A DNA stretch of 41,949 nucleotides, from NCBI GenBank assembly GCA_002005505.1, contig KV908458.1, positions 25,001 to 66,949 on the forward strand, in the 5' to 3' direction. The notes under the pieces were generated by a model, which searched no databases, had not been told where the DNA came from, and saw nothing but the letters and a program-made list of their open reading frames with translations. This DNA comes from Botryococcus braunii (Eukaryota > Chlorophyta > Trebouxiophyceae). How positions within the stretch are numbered: the first letter of the stretch is position 1; the number at the start of each line of letters is the position of its first letter. The translations under genes were made by a program, and so were the position numbers. Below are positions 9,417 to 21,208 of this stretch, one piece after another.

Positions 9417-12400
9417 ATGTTGCGTCCACAGGATGTTGAAGAAGGTGAAATTGATAAGGGCTTGGCAGGACCCGTGGACACCGAGGCAGTCAAAGCCAAA
9501 GCCGATGAGACCAAGGAAGAAGCAAAGCACAACGTTGGAGGTCTATTAGCCGGTGTGAAACAAGCTTTGGGTTTCGGTGGCGATAACACCGAGGAGACGA
9601 CTGGGATTACCGAAACCAAAAGCACTGCGCATCACGAGTCAACAAAGTCGACCAAGACAGGTGGAAGGGATGAGAGCAAGGGGGAGGTTTGCTTTGAGGT
9701 GCGCCCTGGTTTTGGGATAATTTGTGGGTAATGATACTTTCAAAAACATTGAAGGGTCAGGTAGGTAATACATTTTGATCAGGTATTGCGCGTCAAGATT
9801 TACGGACCTGCTTTATCACCATGTCGACGCCAGACATGTTCGTGAAAGCCGATATGCGAGCTGGTTTGTTAAGCTTGCAATGGTTTTACTCATATAAGCT
9901 CATATTTTGTTGGCTAATTCGTGGCAAATGGTGGATTGTACGTGTATTCTTGTACGCCCGTGTGTTGTCGGATTTGGAGTGCCATGTTGGTAAGGAGCAT
10001 TTCTGATTCTTTCGATGATGTTGCAGACAAGTGGCGATAGTAAGTGGAACAAGGCTGCTGAGGAGACTTTGAAGGCGAAAGCTCCCGCGGAGGAGGTTGC
10101 TCGCCTGAAGCACGCCATGCAGGAGAAAGCTGAAGCCACGGCCGACGCCAAACGCAGGGTAAGAAGTCTTGTGAAGGCAAAATCACTTATCATCACTTGA
10201 GCGCGTCATGAGTTGAGCAGCGTGCTCGTTTGTTTGTACCCGATTTTCACAAGCCAGTCAGATGCAGAAGCCTTCTCACACATATATCTCTCTATATATA
10301 CAGCGTGTGGGAAGTCTTACTCATCCTGATCAATTCAATATATATTTGAGTCTTTGGTGGGAGTTGCTGTTTGTGGATGACTTGGCTGTCACACCCCCCC
10401 TCCCCCACCCCACACATGCAGACATACTTATTTATACTCTGGTTTGTGGCCACATGGGTGACGACATGGTAGGCTTTGCCGTTTTACTTGCCAGTGGCAA
10501 CATGTACTGATACCCAAGGTAAGTTTCCTCGCCAGTGCGCATACTGAATGGCAAAGATGGCGTTGGTGACTTGGGTTCCATCAAAACCAGTCGAGGGAGT
10601 ACCAGTAAGTGCATCGATGCACTTACTGGGATATCCCAGTAAAGAGTGTTCCAAATTGCAGTTCTAATGTGATGCATTCTGCCTTACATGGCAGCACGGA
10701 GTGTCATATTAAGCGCTACTTATTATAGCTGGTCTCACTGACAATTTTGCTCTGATTGGCTCGTGTATCCATCTCTCCTGCATCTTGTGGCATACAATTG
10801 CGTTTTGGGGTTCAGTATTGTTTTCTGGTCTGATTTCACCCGCACATTGGTTGCAGCATGTAATGCATCCTATGCCAATGGCACCCAGGGAGTAAACACA
10901 TGGGAAATTTTTATGTTTTGTGCTTGGTGCAATCTTTCTTTCGGATTCTGATGATGTTTGCAAGGAACAAACAGATTTGGCTGAAAACTCAGCGTCGACT
11001 CCAGTAGCGAGAGCTCTGCGATGTTCCTGGAAATGCTGTGGTATTTGGAACTCACAGAGGCGTGGTGGGGAACAGGCAGGAGATACGCTTCTGACTGCCC
11101 AGAAATACGAGGAGCAGCTTGCTGTGGTATTTGGAACTCACAGAGGCGTGGTGGGGAACAGGCAGGAGATACGCTTCTGACTGCCCAGAAATACGAGGAG
11201 CAGCTCAAGTCTGTGGAGTCCAGGGCTGTTTATGCGCGTCGCGAGGCTGAAAACCAGTCCGCCCTCCTGGAGGAAGCCCGCCGCCAGGCAGACAATGCTG
11301 CTAGGGCCTACACTGAGGCCCAGTAATTGCCTTCCCTACTCAAATCTCTTCATGCAATACTCCGACAAGTCCAGGGCCATCCTCCCTGTGTTGGTGTGGG
11401 TGAGGCGCACGCGTGCGCATGGGGGGGGGGGGTTTGGGTAGGGGGTGGTGTGTGTGTGTGGGGGGGGGGGGATACACATTACGATGTGCACGTTTATGCT
11501 CTGATAGCTGGAATGCTTTTATGCCGTGCCAACCACAGCATTGACTCTTTCAGAAGTATGCTGTTGGGAGACACAGACATCATCGCTGCCTCGCCATGAT
11601 TGTCCTGATTCAACCTGGTTTGGACGGTTCTTCTTCATTGCTTGTGGGATGCCTTGGAGTTGTGTGGTTCTCTTTAATCTTTCTTGGACTTGCGTCTTGG
11701 TGTGCCAGCTTGCAAGTCATCTTGACTGAAAGCATTGCTTCTCATAACAAGGCTTGGCCCTCTACAGTGGATGATGCAGCATACTTGTCCCCAGCGCTTG
11801 CTTTGGGGGACTTTTTTTCCTTGTGTTGAGGTGCTCTCTGAGTCCTGCTGGTTTTATTTGAACGTTTAGGAAAGAGGCCCAGCAGGCTGGTGGAGAGAAG
11901 GGGAGTGCTATTGAAGCAGCAAAGAAAAAGCTGAATGAGGCTGAAGCTAAGAAGAAGGAAGCCGATTTGCTGGCAAAGCAGAGGGAGGCCCTGGCACAGA
12001 AAGCCGCGGAAGAGCAGCGCCTTGCTGATGAGGCCCTACAAGAGGCTCGTCGCCATGCGGCGGCAGCTGCTGACAAGGAGGACGACCTCCGCAGGTGATT
12101 GGTTTCCACTTGTTGGCCTTTTCTCCCCCTTACTGATGCAGGGTGCCATGTGGCATACATGTTGTCGTGCTCCGGACTTCTGTATGGTGATGGAAGTTTG
12201 GACTGGCATTGGGCGTTGGCGTGAGTGGGCCGCATGCCCCCCCCCCTCCCCCGAGCGGTGGCTACATGGCTCCCCCATTTCCCCTGGAATCATCCAAGAA
12301 TGTTTCTCCTCATGATCCTCCCCAAATTGTCTCTTTACCTTTGGAACCCCCCCCCCCCCTTGGCCTTTTACCTGAAGTGCGTGGGCGCAGATGTGACACG

Positions 12401-15400
12401 CATGCAACAATGCGGGCCTTCGTGTGAAATATCATGCTCACGATAGCTGATTTGGATCTGCACACGCGAAGACATGTTCACGTGTGCAGATTCAAATCAG
12501 CTATTGTGAGCATGAATATTTCTTGATGCATCTAAGACTTCATGAATTTTGCAAGGATAGGTGCTGTGTAGGTCTTGTGCATTACAAGAGCAAGGAGATT
12601 GGACACGTCCAGACGGAGACATTAAAATTTGCGCATCACAGCAACTTGTTACAATGTGTGTCCTTGTTGCAACCGACCACGGACCATTTCCTCCAGCTGA
12701 TCTGCAACCTGGTACCACATGCAGCAGTACGCGTGCCTTACGCAAAGGTCTCGAGTCCCGCGGGTCGGACCTGAGTTGGCTAGATGTAATTCTCCTATTC
12801 TTTTTCCCGGGGTTCGACCTGAGTGGGTAGATGTTTTTTTTTCTGAGCACTTAGCTGGATCGAGCCTGATCTTGGTCGTCGCGATCGGTACATCTGTGGG
12901 TTTTTGGATTCCCTCGCAGGAATGGTATGTCAGATGCATTTGTCAAGTGTCATCAGTGGCCCAATGCATATGTAGGTTAACAATAAGCTCTTAGTTGTGG
13001 TTGGTCTGTCACAGAGTTTGAAGCAGTTCCATTAGCCGTCTTAGGTAGTGTGCTAGACTAGTGTGTCCTGCAGCTGCAACAAGGAGGGCGGTTCTCCTAT
13101 GGTGCAGGACTTCCTTACTCTGGGTCTAGTTTTGTGTTTGTTGGAACTTACCATGCATTGCGGCTCTGTGCAGTTTGGAGCAGAAGGTACAGCAGGACAA
13201 AGACCTGGTGGAATCGATGAAGCGGCAGCTGCAGGAGGCTGAGTCCCGCCTGCAGGAGCGCACCACTGCTATTGCCCGTCTGCGTGGTACCATAAAGGAC
13301 GAGCGTGCTGAAGAGAAGGTGAGGGTCTGTTGAATTTGTTTTCCTGATATGTGCTGATTTACTATCCGGGTGAAAACAGCTGACAGCCCTGGGGCAATGC
13401 AGAACTGTTCTGGGTCAGTTCCTTCTTGGTCTTCTTTGTCAGTAAGGCAATTATCCACCCAGACGAACCGTCCACCCGAAACACCTGTTGGTGACATAGT
13501 TATCACATGGTTACATTCAGGTCACGCTCGGTACCGTCCACATGGGGACTGATACATGCCAAGCGTGTATCGTTGCAAGTGTGTTGCAATTTCGTTGCAA
13601 AGTGTTCTTGGGTTAGAAGGTACTACCGGATGTGAAGCCCTTAGCTGGGATGGGGCATCAAGTCACACCTGGTAGAGGGGTTTGCATATTGACTTCGAAA
13701 GGTCTTGCTTTAGTAAGGCGGCCTCTGTCTGGACATGTAGTTGACTGCGTGTTCCCTTTTTTTGTGAGGTGACTGTACTTTACTGTACATATTTGCGAAT
13801 TGTTCCCAGGTTGCTCTCACAGCACACAGAATGATTTGATCAGTGTTAAGTATGTGTAATGAAATTTAGTTGTTACTTGCTCCCCTAACATACTCTTTAC
13901 ACACATCTGTACGACACCCGACATCTGGATGTGCCAGCATTTGTGTGATCTTCCTCGTGCCTGCAAATGTTCTTTGAGGGTTTGCTCAGGTACACTTCTG
14001 TACACTTGGTTGATGATGCTGTTGCTTTGGAACACATTCCATGTCATTAGGGCCAGGGGGTTTGCTCTTGCTGCTCTGAATGTCAACCGCGCATCTCGCC
14101 TCGGTAAGCTTATGGATACCCTGTGGTTTGTGTGGGTGCACTAGTGGATTGGCCGTTGCAATGGTCTGAAAACTGATGCGGCACCCTTGAATAACTCCAC
14201 ACTTGGCGCAGTCGTTGGAAGTGGCAAAGAAACGCGATTGTTAACACTCGAGGTGTTTTGGCTTGCAGAGTGCACGGAAGGAGGCGGGTGCACTAGTGGA
14301 TTGGCCGTTGCAATGGTCTGAAAACTGATGCGGCACCCTTGAATAACTCCACACTTGGCGCAGTCGTTGGAAGTGGCAAAGAAACGCGATTGTTAACACT
14401 CGAGGTGTTTTGGCTTGCAGAGTGCACGGAAGGAGGCAGAAAAGCATGAGCAGAAGGCACGAGATGCTACTGAGAGCTTGCCTGACCTGGAGGATCGTTT
14501 GGACAAGGCCAAGGCCCAGGCCAGGTATTTCACTTGCATCCCTCTTCCCCCCCCCCCCCGGGGTGGTGTCTCCCCGTGAAATCTATTTATCTTGATGGGG
14601 CCTGAGACTGATATATTTCACTTTTCCTTTAATCTATTTATCTTGATGATTGGGCCGGGGGGTAAAAAGGCAGGTTTGAACACTTGCTGCTGTAGCCTCA
14701 CTATCGGTGCTTGCAAATCTGTTGATGCGCAGGAGCTAATGCATGAGGATTGTGGACTTGCCTTCAGGCCTGCCCCTCTTCCTCTCGCTTCTCCTCTCCG
14801 CTCTTTTGAGTCTTCCTTTTCCCTCCACTCTTGTTGTTAATATACTCTGGCTCTCGTGTGCTTCCATTCCTCGTCTTATTTGTCACCATCCTCCCCTTTT
14901 TCCCCGTGTTTGTACACCCTCTCCCGACCCGCATCTGGCTCGCCCCCTCCCCCTGCGCAGCTATACATGGGTGAAGGCATGTGGTGTGAGGCTTTTCAGA
15001 ATTCGTGGTTCCTTGGACGAGAGGAAGGGCTTGACTATATGTGCATGTGGCCAATCGGTTTTATGTTCGGGCAAAACAGTGAGGCTGGTAAACTGGCTAA
15101 GGAGCATGCGGAACGTGCATTGCTTCTGCGCCGCACTGCCGAGGAGAAAGAGGCTGAGCTCCAGCGCCTGCAGCGTGAGCTCGATGATGCCCGCAACAAG
15201 GCTGGTAACTTGGGCAACGTAGGGGAGGATGCAAAAGTTAAGGCTGGCGCTGCGCTGGCTGAGCAGGAGAAGTACAAGAAGAAGGTTGAGGAGGAGGTGC
15301 GTTTATTTACTACCCCTGGCTCTCTTTTTCTCCAAAGAGCTTATACCGGTGCCTTGGAAAGAGAGGAAGTGTTTCAATATCAGGCTTGCCCATCCCGGTC

Positions 15401-17728
15401 AAGTTCACTCCTTTGATATCAATGGATCGATGTGACGTATAACGGGAATTTTTCTTCACCATCATCATGGTTAAAAGAGGTAGTTCGCTGGACGGGCATG
15501 GGCACCGATATGCTGAGGTCAAATCGATCCTCTGCTTTTAGGCCTGGTGGAGGGTCTGCGCCTTTTCTCACGGATGTGTGGGACTTTTTCAATTGCTTGT
15601 GCTATGGAAAATTGCTTTGGCCAGCACGTTGGTTGGTGGGAGGACAGGCACGGGTGGCTAATGCTGAGGCAGAGCGGGCAATGCGACTGTCAAAGGAGCA
15701 GGCTGACCTGGCTCGCCGTGCTGAGGAGCTTGAGGCTGAGGCTGAGCGCCACTGGCAGCGTGCCAAGGAATTGGGCAACACTGCCGGTATGGCTTACCCA
15801 TTTCTGCGAAGACATGCTAGTACCTAGTATTATAGTTTTCCAAGGGTTTTGCGCAGTGCATGCTTAGCACACTTGTCTTCTGATATGGCTTGCTTGCTGA
15901 GTGTTCCTTATGGCAGAAATGCAGTATTTTCCGCCGTTAGTGCATTCAATCCTCCTCCTCCCTTTTTCTGGACATGTGGCCCGACAGTCTCTGTGCCAGA
16001 CGCATATGCGCCTCGAGCGTGTATGGCACTCGTTCATGTTATATTGTTTTTGGTCATGAGCGCGTGCAAGATTGTTGCATCTTTGTGCGGCTGGGAAATT
16101 TTGCAGAGATTCCTGTGCAAGGTCTGACCACGTGATGCGTGCATATGGGTTGGAACGATATGTAACTACTTACTGTACTGGCAGAGCAATTAAGGGACGC
16201 TGCTGCTTGAGGATAGATTCGTCATTGAGGCCTGGGGTACCTTTTCCTCCATTGTATGCGTGCAGCAGGCACATCGTGATCGGTGGGCGTGTGTCGCACA
16301 GAGTCGCAGGCGGAGCAAGAGAAGCGGCGTGTGCTGGACTCTAGCAATAGACAGGAGACGCAGATTCATACGCAGCACACGAAGAGGACAACACAGGAAC
16401 ACGAGAAAACTGGAGCTGCGGCTGTTCATGAGGCACACTCCTCGTCCTCGGGCGGGTCCTCGGAGACAAAGGACAACCGGGCTGCGTATGCCAAGCACTC
16501 TTCCACATCAACTTCCACCTCAGGTGATATGATAATCTTCTCCTGTCTCAACCAAATTCATGTGAATGGGTTATAACAGCAAATTGTGTTACACCTATAG
16601 GGAGATATTTAGGGAGAATACCATTGTTCTGAGGTACGGAATGGTTTTTTCTTAAGGTATATTCTCGGCATTTTTAAACAGAGCGCTTTACATCTCATCA
16701 CTAGAGTCAGCGCTGTTATTGTTAAGCATTGGCTACAGTCTTAATGGTGAAGTGGGGATTACATTTCTGGATTGGAGTCCCGGAGTTGTTCCTGGCATCC
16801 TGCTGTGGATGTACTATGCAGTTAAAGCACAATGCCCCCCCCCCGGGGGGGGAGGTAATGAGAGTGGTTGTGGATGATGGTGAGATCCACAATTACCTTA
16901 GTACCAGTAGATTGCCATGCGTAAGGTTTGGATAGGTGGTGGGGATGTGGCGTGGAAGTTTGGGGGGGGGGGGGTGCTTGGGGCGCGTGCGTCCTGGGAT
17001 TGGGTTGGAGATGAAGCTGGACACATCCCCGCCCAGTACTGGTGGTCCGTTTGGATGGGACCAGCCCCGTCGCCCTAATAATCTTTTGGACCATATGGGG
17101 ACCGATCTTAAAAGCTCAAAAGCTCGAAATAGCATTCGAATGGGCTGATCCAAGCCCCGTCCCAAACCGGCCGATGGTGTTGGACGGCGGTGGGTTGGGT
17201 TTTGGGAAGAAACGGATAGTGTGGAAGTGGGTGGGAGGATAAATAAATATACTTTGGGTTTTGTAGGTTAGGATAGGGTGGCTTGAACCCATTTAAAGGC
17301 ACACACCCTCACTGTTCTGAATCCCAGACCAAAAGGGTGAGATTCATAAAAATTGAGGGTTGGCCAACCAGAGGCTGGGAAAGTGATCTGCATGTTCATG
17401 AACAGTACTCAAGCGCTCAACGTATACTCTCTTTAAGTTCTGGATGTCCTTCAAGAGGGCATAGCAACACATTTGTGCTAGGTCATAATCTAGTTTGGGT
17501 TGTTCTTTTCCACGGCGAGACTTACATATTGTGTATGGCATGTGTTTGAGATATTGGTATTTCATTTACCGAGAAGCTATGGGGTGGCTAACAGGAGCGG
17601 AGGGGGGTCTTGCCAAGACACTGGGCGCTGACATCTACTCTGCGACACAGGGTGAAACTGCGAACACAGCTGCTCCACCGGACGAGAAAGGGCAGGCTCC
17701 TGAAGCCCATACTGCTTCGCAAGCTTAA
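9417..17728 (+). CDS. Ten-exon gene for a 589-residue charged coiled-coil protein of unknown family
   Basis: I join exons 9417-9686, 10027-10158, 11162-11322, 11870-12094, 13174-13318, 14421-14524, 15080-15296, 15648-15786, 16302-16523 and 17574-17728. Every junction is GT-AG, phases (0,0,2,2,0,2,0,1,1) agree, and the total is 1,770 bases, exactly 590 codons with the TAA. The start is the first in-frame ATG. Residues about 90-440 are rich in Ala, Glu, Lys, Arg and Gln with heptad-like spacing, typical of a long coiled coil (for example QLQEAESRLQERTTAIARLR). The N-terminal part has an amphipathic stretch, NVGGLLAGVKQALGFGG; the C terminus is Ser/Thr-rich and ends after GGLAKTLGADIYSATQ. No signal peptide or membrane segment. 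Composition recalls LEA group 3 or myosin-tail-like proteins, but I recognise no named family. The end of exon 1 (9686 or 9698) and start of exon 10 (17574 or 17577) are the least certain. Introns carry many C/G runs. Confidence 0.8.
10602..10629. repeat. 28-bp perfect palindrome in intron 2
   Basis: CCAGTAAGTGCATC followed by its exact reverse complement. It shares TAAGTGCA/TGCACTTA arms with 8452-8475, so the two may belong to one family of palindromic repeats. It also places a GTAAGT donor-like hexamer on both strands. Confidence 0.9.
11034..11205 (+). repeat. Perfect 86-bp tandem duplication spanning the exon 3 acceptor
   Basis: 11034-11119 and 11120-11205 appear identical. Each unit contains the intron end GGGGAACAG and the first 44 bases of exon 3. 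Only the second acceptor (exon start 11162) joins the downstream exon without breaking the frame; 86 is not a multiple of three, and read-through from the first copy soon meets a TGA. Confidence 0.92.
12426..12522. repeat. Imperfect hairpin with ~41-bp arms in intron 4
   Basis: 12426-12466 pairs with 12481-12522 (one indel and two mismatches seen) around a 14-base loop. It resembles a small MITE or fold-back insertion. Confidence 0.85.
14134..14437 (+). repeat. Perfect 152-bp tandem duplication spanning the exon 6 acceptor
   Basis: 14134-14285 and 14286-14437 appear identical. Each unit carries intron sequence, the acceptor TTTTGGCTTGCAG and the first 17 bases of exon 6. The second acceptor (exon start 14421) gives the consistent frame; using the first would read into duplicated intron and reach a TGA. 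Confidence 0.93.
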
Positions 17729-18375
17729 AGCAAGAGGCTGTCTTGGCAAATTTGGTTTCAAGCTTCTGCATGGGTAAATCGCCATGTTCTATGTCCTGTT
17801 CATCAGTTGATACAACTGATGAATCATTATCAAGTGAAAAGCGCGATGGTCTGCAGACTTTCCCCATCATTATGCATATGTGGCCTATCAGAGTTGCTAC
17901 TGGACCTTCAGGTTTGCTTGCAAAATGTGTTCCCGTGAGTCTTCATGATTTCGTAATACTTTGGTATCAGACGTTGGAAGATGTTTAAACCATATTGACG
18001 TTGTTATTGGTTTTAAGCCGTTGATGCTTCCTGCTGTGTGAAGTGTGTCTTCTGTTCATCTTGTTGCTTGTGGTTTTTGCTTTGTTTTTGAGGTAGCGGC
18101 TTGGTTGTGAATAGCTTTCCGCGGGCTGCTAGTGTGTTGAGACCTTGTCGCAACATATGTGGGCTTAAGGAGGTAATAGTTCAATTGTAACGAATGTACC
18201 TATTCTCGTCTATATGATTTTGCCACGGATGAAAGTAGTGCTGACAAGACAAGTGCTTAAGCACCAAGTTTTTAAATCCTTTACCTTCCAGTCTGGCATA
18301 AAAAACATTGCGAAGTTGCAGCGGATGGAAACCAGGACAAATTTGAAGGGAATGAAAGTCCGGTTATCAAACTTT

Positions 18376-18626
18376 TTGAAATGATTGTACACATTGCTAT
18401 TGGTACATAGATCATAAAAAGAATTGAAATGACACTGCTGTAATTGGTATCTAGTTGAATGTATACAATTGCAAATGCTATGTAACGCATAGGAAAAGTT
18501 GAAATGATATTGCTGTAATGGGTATCTAGTTGAATGTATACATTGCAATTGCTACGTAGCACAAAAGAAAAGTGAATTGAAACTGGTGTAATCGGTATCT
18601 ACATGGTGGACAGCTGTCAGGGAAGT
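18376..18626. repeat. Diverged tandem repeat, about 75-bp units
   Basis: TTGAAA phrases start at 18376, 18424, 18499 and 18577; the middle two units also share TGCTGTAAT.GGTATCTAG and GAATGTATAC. The last unit leads into TATCTACATGGTGG, which recurs at 18760. Too diverged and frame-poor to be coding. Confidence 0.75.
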
Positions 18627-19314
18627 TGAACTGGAGGAAAAGGAGAAAAAGCTTGCACGTGGTCAATCTTCAGAATGATGTTTATATGTGGCTCGTATGC
18701 TTTGATATTCTCACAATACCACTGAATGGTCTGAACTAATTTTCTAACTCTTCAAGCACTATCTACATGGTGGGCAGTTGTCAGGGGAAGGAGATGGAGG
18801 AGAACACTCCCTTGAAGTGTGCAAAAAGTACTGTTGTGAAGTTGCTCGGACAGTTTTACATGAATCTGCTCTCCCCTCGATCATTCTTTTGGCGGGAACA
18901 ACATTATGATTCGCCTAATCTGGGATATGACTGCATCGTAAGATTCCAATAGCTAATCATTGTCAACAGCATGCCCAAGGCAATTTTCTACAATGCATTG
19001 GGACAATCTGCCGTTTATTTGTGGATATGCATAGATGAACACGAGTGATATCCTGGTGTGACAGCAATCACATCTACCAAGACTACTGTCCTAGCTGCAA
19101 AATGCATCCTGCATTTGGCATATGTCCTGTCAAGAATGGTGTTTTCCCATTACGCAAATCTACATAACAGCAAACGTTTATTGCATTCTACAAATGTCCC
19201 AAGTGCCTTTAGGCTTTGAATGGCAAGCAAGCAGCCCAAGGATTCAGAAATTTGAAGTACAACTTCCTCTTCCCCTCACTTAAATTTAAATAACCCATAC
19301 AAAAATTATATACG

Positions 19315-19626
19315 CTAATGTAATCCCAAACATATAGCCTGCTTTGCTGCACATTCTCCTTCTCCTGCTAAGTGGATGTCTCCATCTTGGGTGCATGAGT
19401 AGCTGCGGCTCTTACCATACCAATTTGTTAACTGGCACAGAAGGCCAGATGGGAATAAGTTCCAAATGTTTAGCTCTGTTACCACTATCCCCTCTAACAT
19501 TCTGCTGACAAATTTTATCTCCAACACTCTGCACATTACAGAAGGAAATCTCCTGGCGGAACGTTTACGCAAGAAGGGTGACTTACTCCCATCTCCTTGC
19601 ACACCCCGGCCATCAGACCATGACAA
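19315..19626 (-). pseudogene. Probable LINE reverse-transcriptase remnant
   Basis: A minus-strand frame contains SVMCRVLEIKFVSRMLEGIV and then NLFPSGL and YSCTQ. This recalls the early reverse transcriptase motifs of non-LTR retrotransposons, where a CKVLE-type helix is followed by a catalytic-domain phrase ending in SCTTQ. Flanking minus-strand frames up to about 20100 are open in short pieces and may be further remains. No YxDD motif is visible and the frame is interrupted, so it is dead. The call is from remembered family patterns and is weaker than the LTR element calls. Confidence 0.45.
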
Positions 19627-20293
19627 CCACTAATTAAAAAATGACATGCGCATTCCCAGTGCCATCTTGTTGAACATGGGATTCTTGTGCGTTAATGTGC
19701 CAATGCATGACCATTGTCCAACAGGGCTTGAGCTGCTGTTGAGGATTTGGCATATACTCTGATTGTGGTTTTATCCCTTCTGCCAGACTTGGCCAATATG
19801 AGGAAAGCTAAGGCAGCAATTGATGAACACCCTCCTGTTTTCCAGTGGCATGGGTATAATGCAAACATCTCTTCTACTCTAATCCTAATGTCCCCATTAA
19901 AGCTCACCTGCATTAAAATCACACACAGAGCAGCAACACTGCTCAATGCTTGCAAAGCTACCAAGGCCAATGGATGCTTGCACGTTTGATATGGAACAAG
20001 GCTCCTGAACGTGTTAGAGTTTCAAATCAAGTCAGTTTGGCAGTTCAACCGTCTCTGGTATGCTGTACTATGAAACCTCCTGCTACTTAACCAACGCAAA
20101 GCCTTTCCAGGAGACTGGGACAGCATACAGATCGCATCAATTGCCTGGTGGTTACCCATTGTGACCTGAATACTCTGCACGATAGATTTGCCTGTCGCCT
20201 TCCTATCATGACCTAGTACTCTGCATGACAGTCCACATTTTCACAACTCAGCCTGCCCTTCTCCACCAGCAACACCTGCGAATCCTGGGGGTT

Positions 20294-20298
20294 TTACA
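20294..20298 (-). promoter_or_regulatory. Possible polyadenylation box TGTAA
   Basis: On the minus strand TGTAA lies 90 bases past the stop of the secreted-protein gene. TGTAA is the usual polyadenylation signal of many green algae. A five-base match alone is weak evidence. Confidence 0.3.
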
Positions 20299-20387
20299 GA
20301 AGTAATAATCCAATGTAGTAGGGTGGTAAAGTAACTTTGTAGAAAAGACCTGGTTATACTAGAATGCCTAATGAGGATGATGCCCAA

Positions 20388-20885
20388 TCATGGCATTCCA
20401 TGCTGCATCAGCATACTAACTTTGTCCACGACAGGGTTATCACCTGGCTGATCAGACACGTCACTTGGGATTTGAACGAAGGACTGGCCCTGCCGCTGGG
20501 GCGATCCAGTTGATCCCTGACTTGCAATTCTGTTTGCAACATCCTCCAAAAAGCCGCTTTGCTGCACTTGCGTGGCGAAGCCAGATACCACATGGGCTAT
20601 TGTGTCCTGAACAGAAGGCAATGCATTTAATAGCTCTTAATCAAAAGAAGGGTCTAGGTATATAGCTGGCATCTTGTCTCCGTTTGATCAACAGACCACA
20701 TCGTTCTTGCACAGCAGGCCAGGAGGGGACATGGGGGGAAAAAGGAAGGGGGAGGTTGGAGGAGGCTGGGGGCAGGGGTCGAGGGGGGTGGGAGAGAGAG
20801 AGAGAGGGGGGGGGGGAGAGAGCGACAGACAGACACACACACACACACACACACAGAGAGGAGGGAGGGAGGGAGGGAGGGAGGG

Positions 20886-20955
<70 letters not shown>

Positions 20956-20999
20956 GAGAGGGGAGGGAGAGGGGGAGAGAGAGGGGAGAGAGGGAGAGA

Positions 21000-21075
<76 letters not shown>

Positions 21076-21155
21076 ACGGGCAAGGGGGAAGGAGAGGGAG
21101 AGGAGAGAGGGAGTTAAGACAGAAAAGAGAGTGGGGGGGGGGAGAGAGGGAGAGG

Positions 21156-21208
<53 letters not shown>

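Larger units (their letters stand above)
17729..20387. other. Intergenic region between convergent genes
   Basis: Both flanking genes end here. Contents: a diverged 75-bp tandem repeat (18376-18626) and a probable LINE remnant (19315-20100). A TGTAA at 18186-18190 is a possible but distant (about 460 bases) polyadenylation box for the coiled-coil gene. Otherwise I see no gene. Confidence 0.6.

Noticed and set aside
12209..12446. Proline-rich plus-strand frames
   Set aside because: They lie in intron 4 and are produced by C runs.
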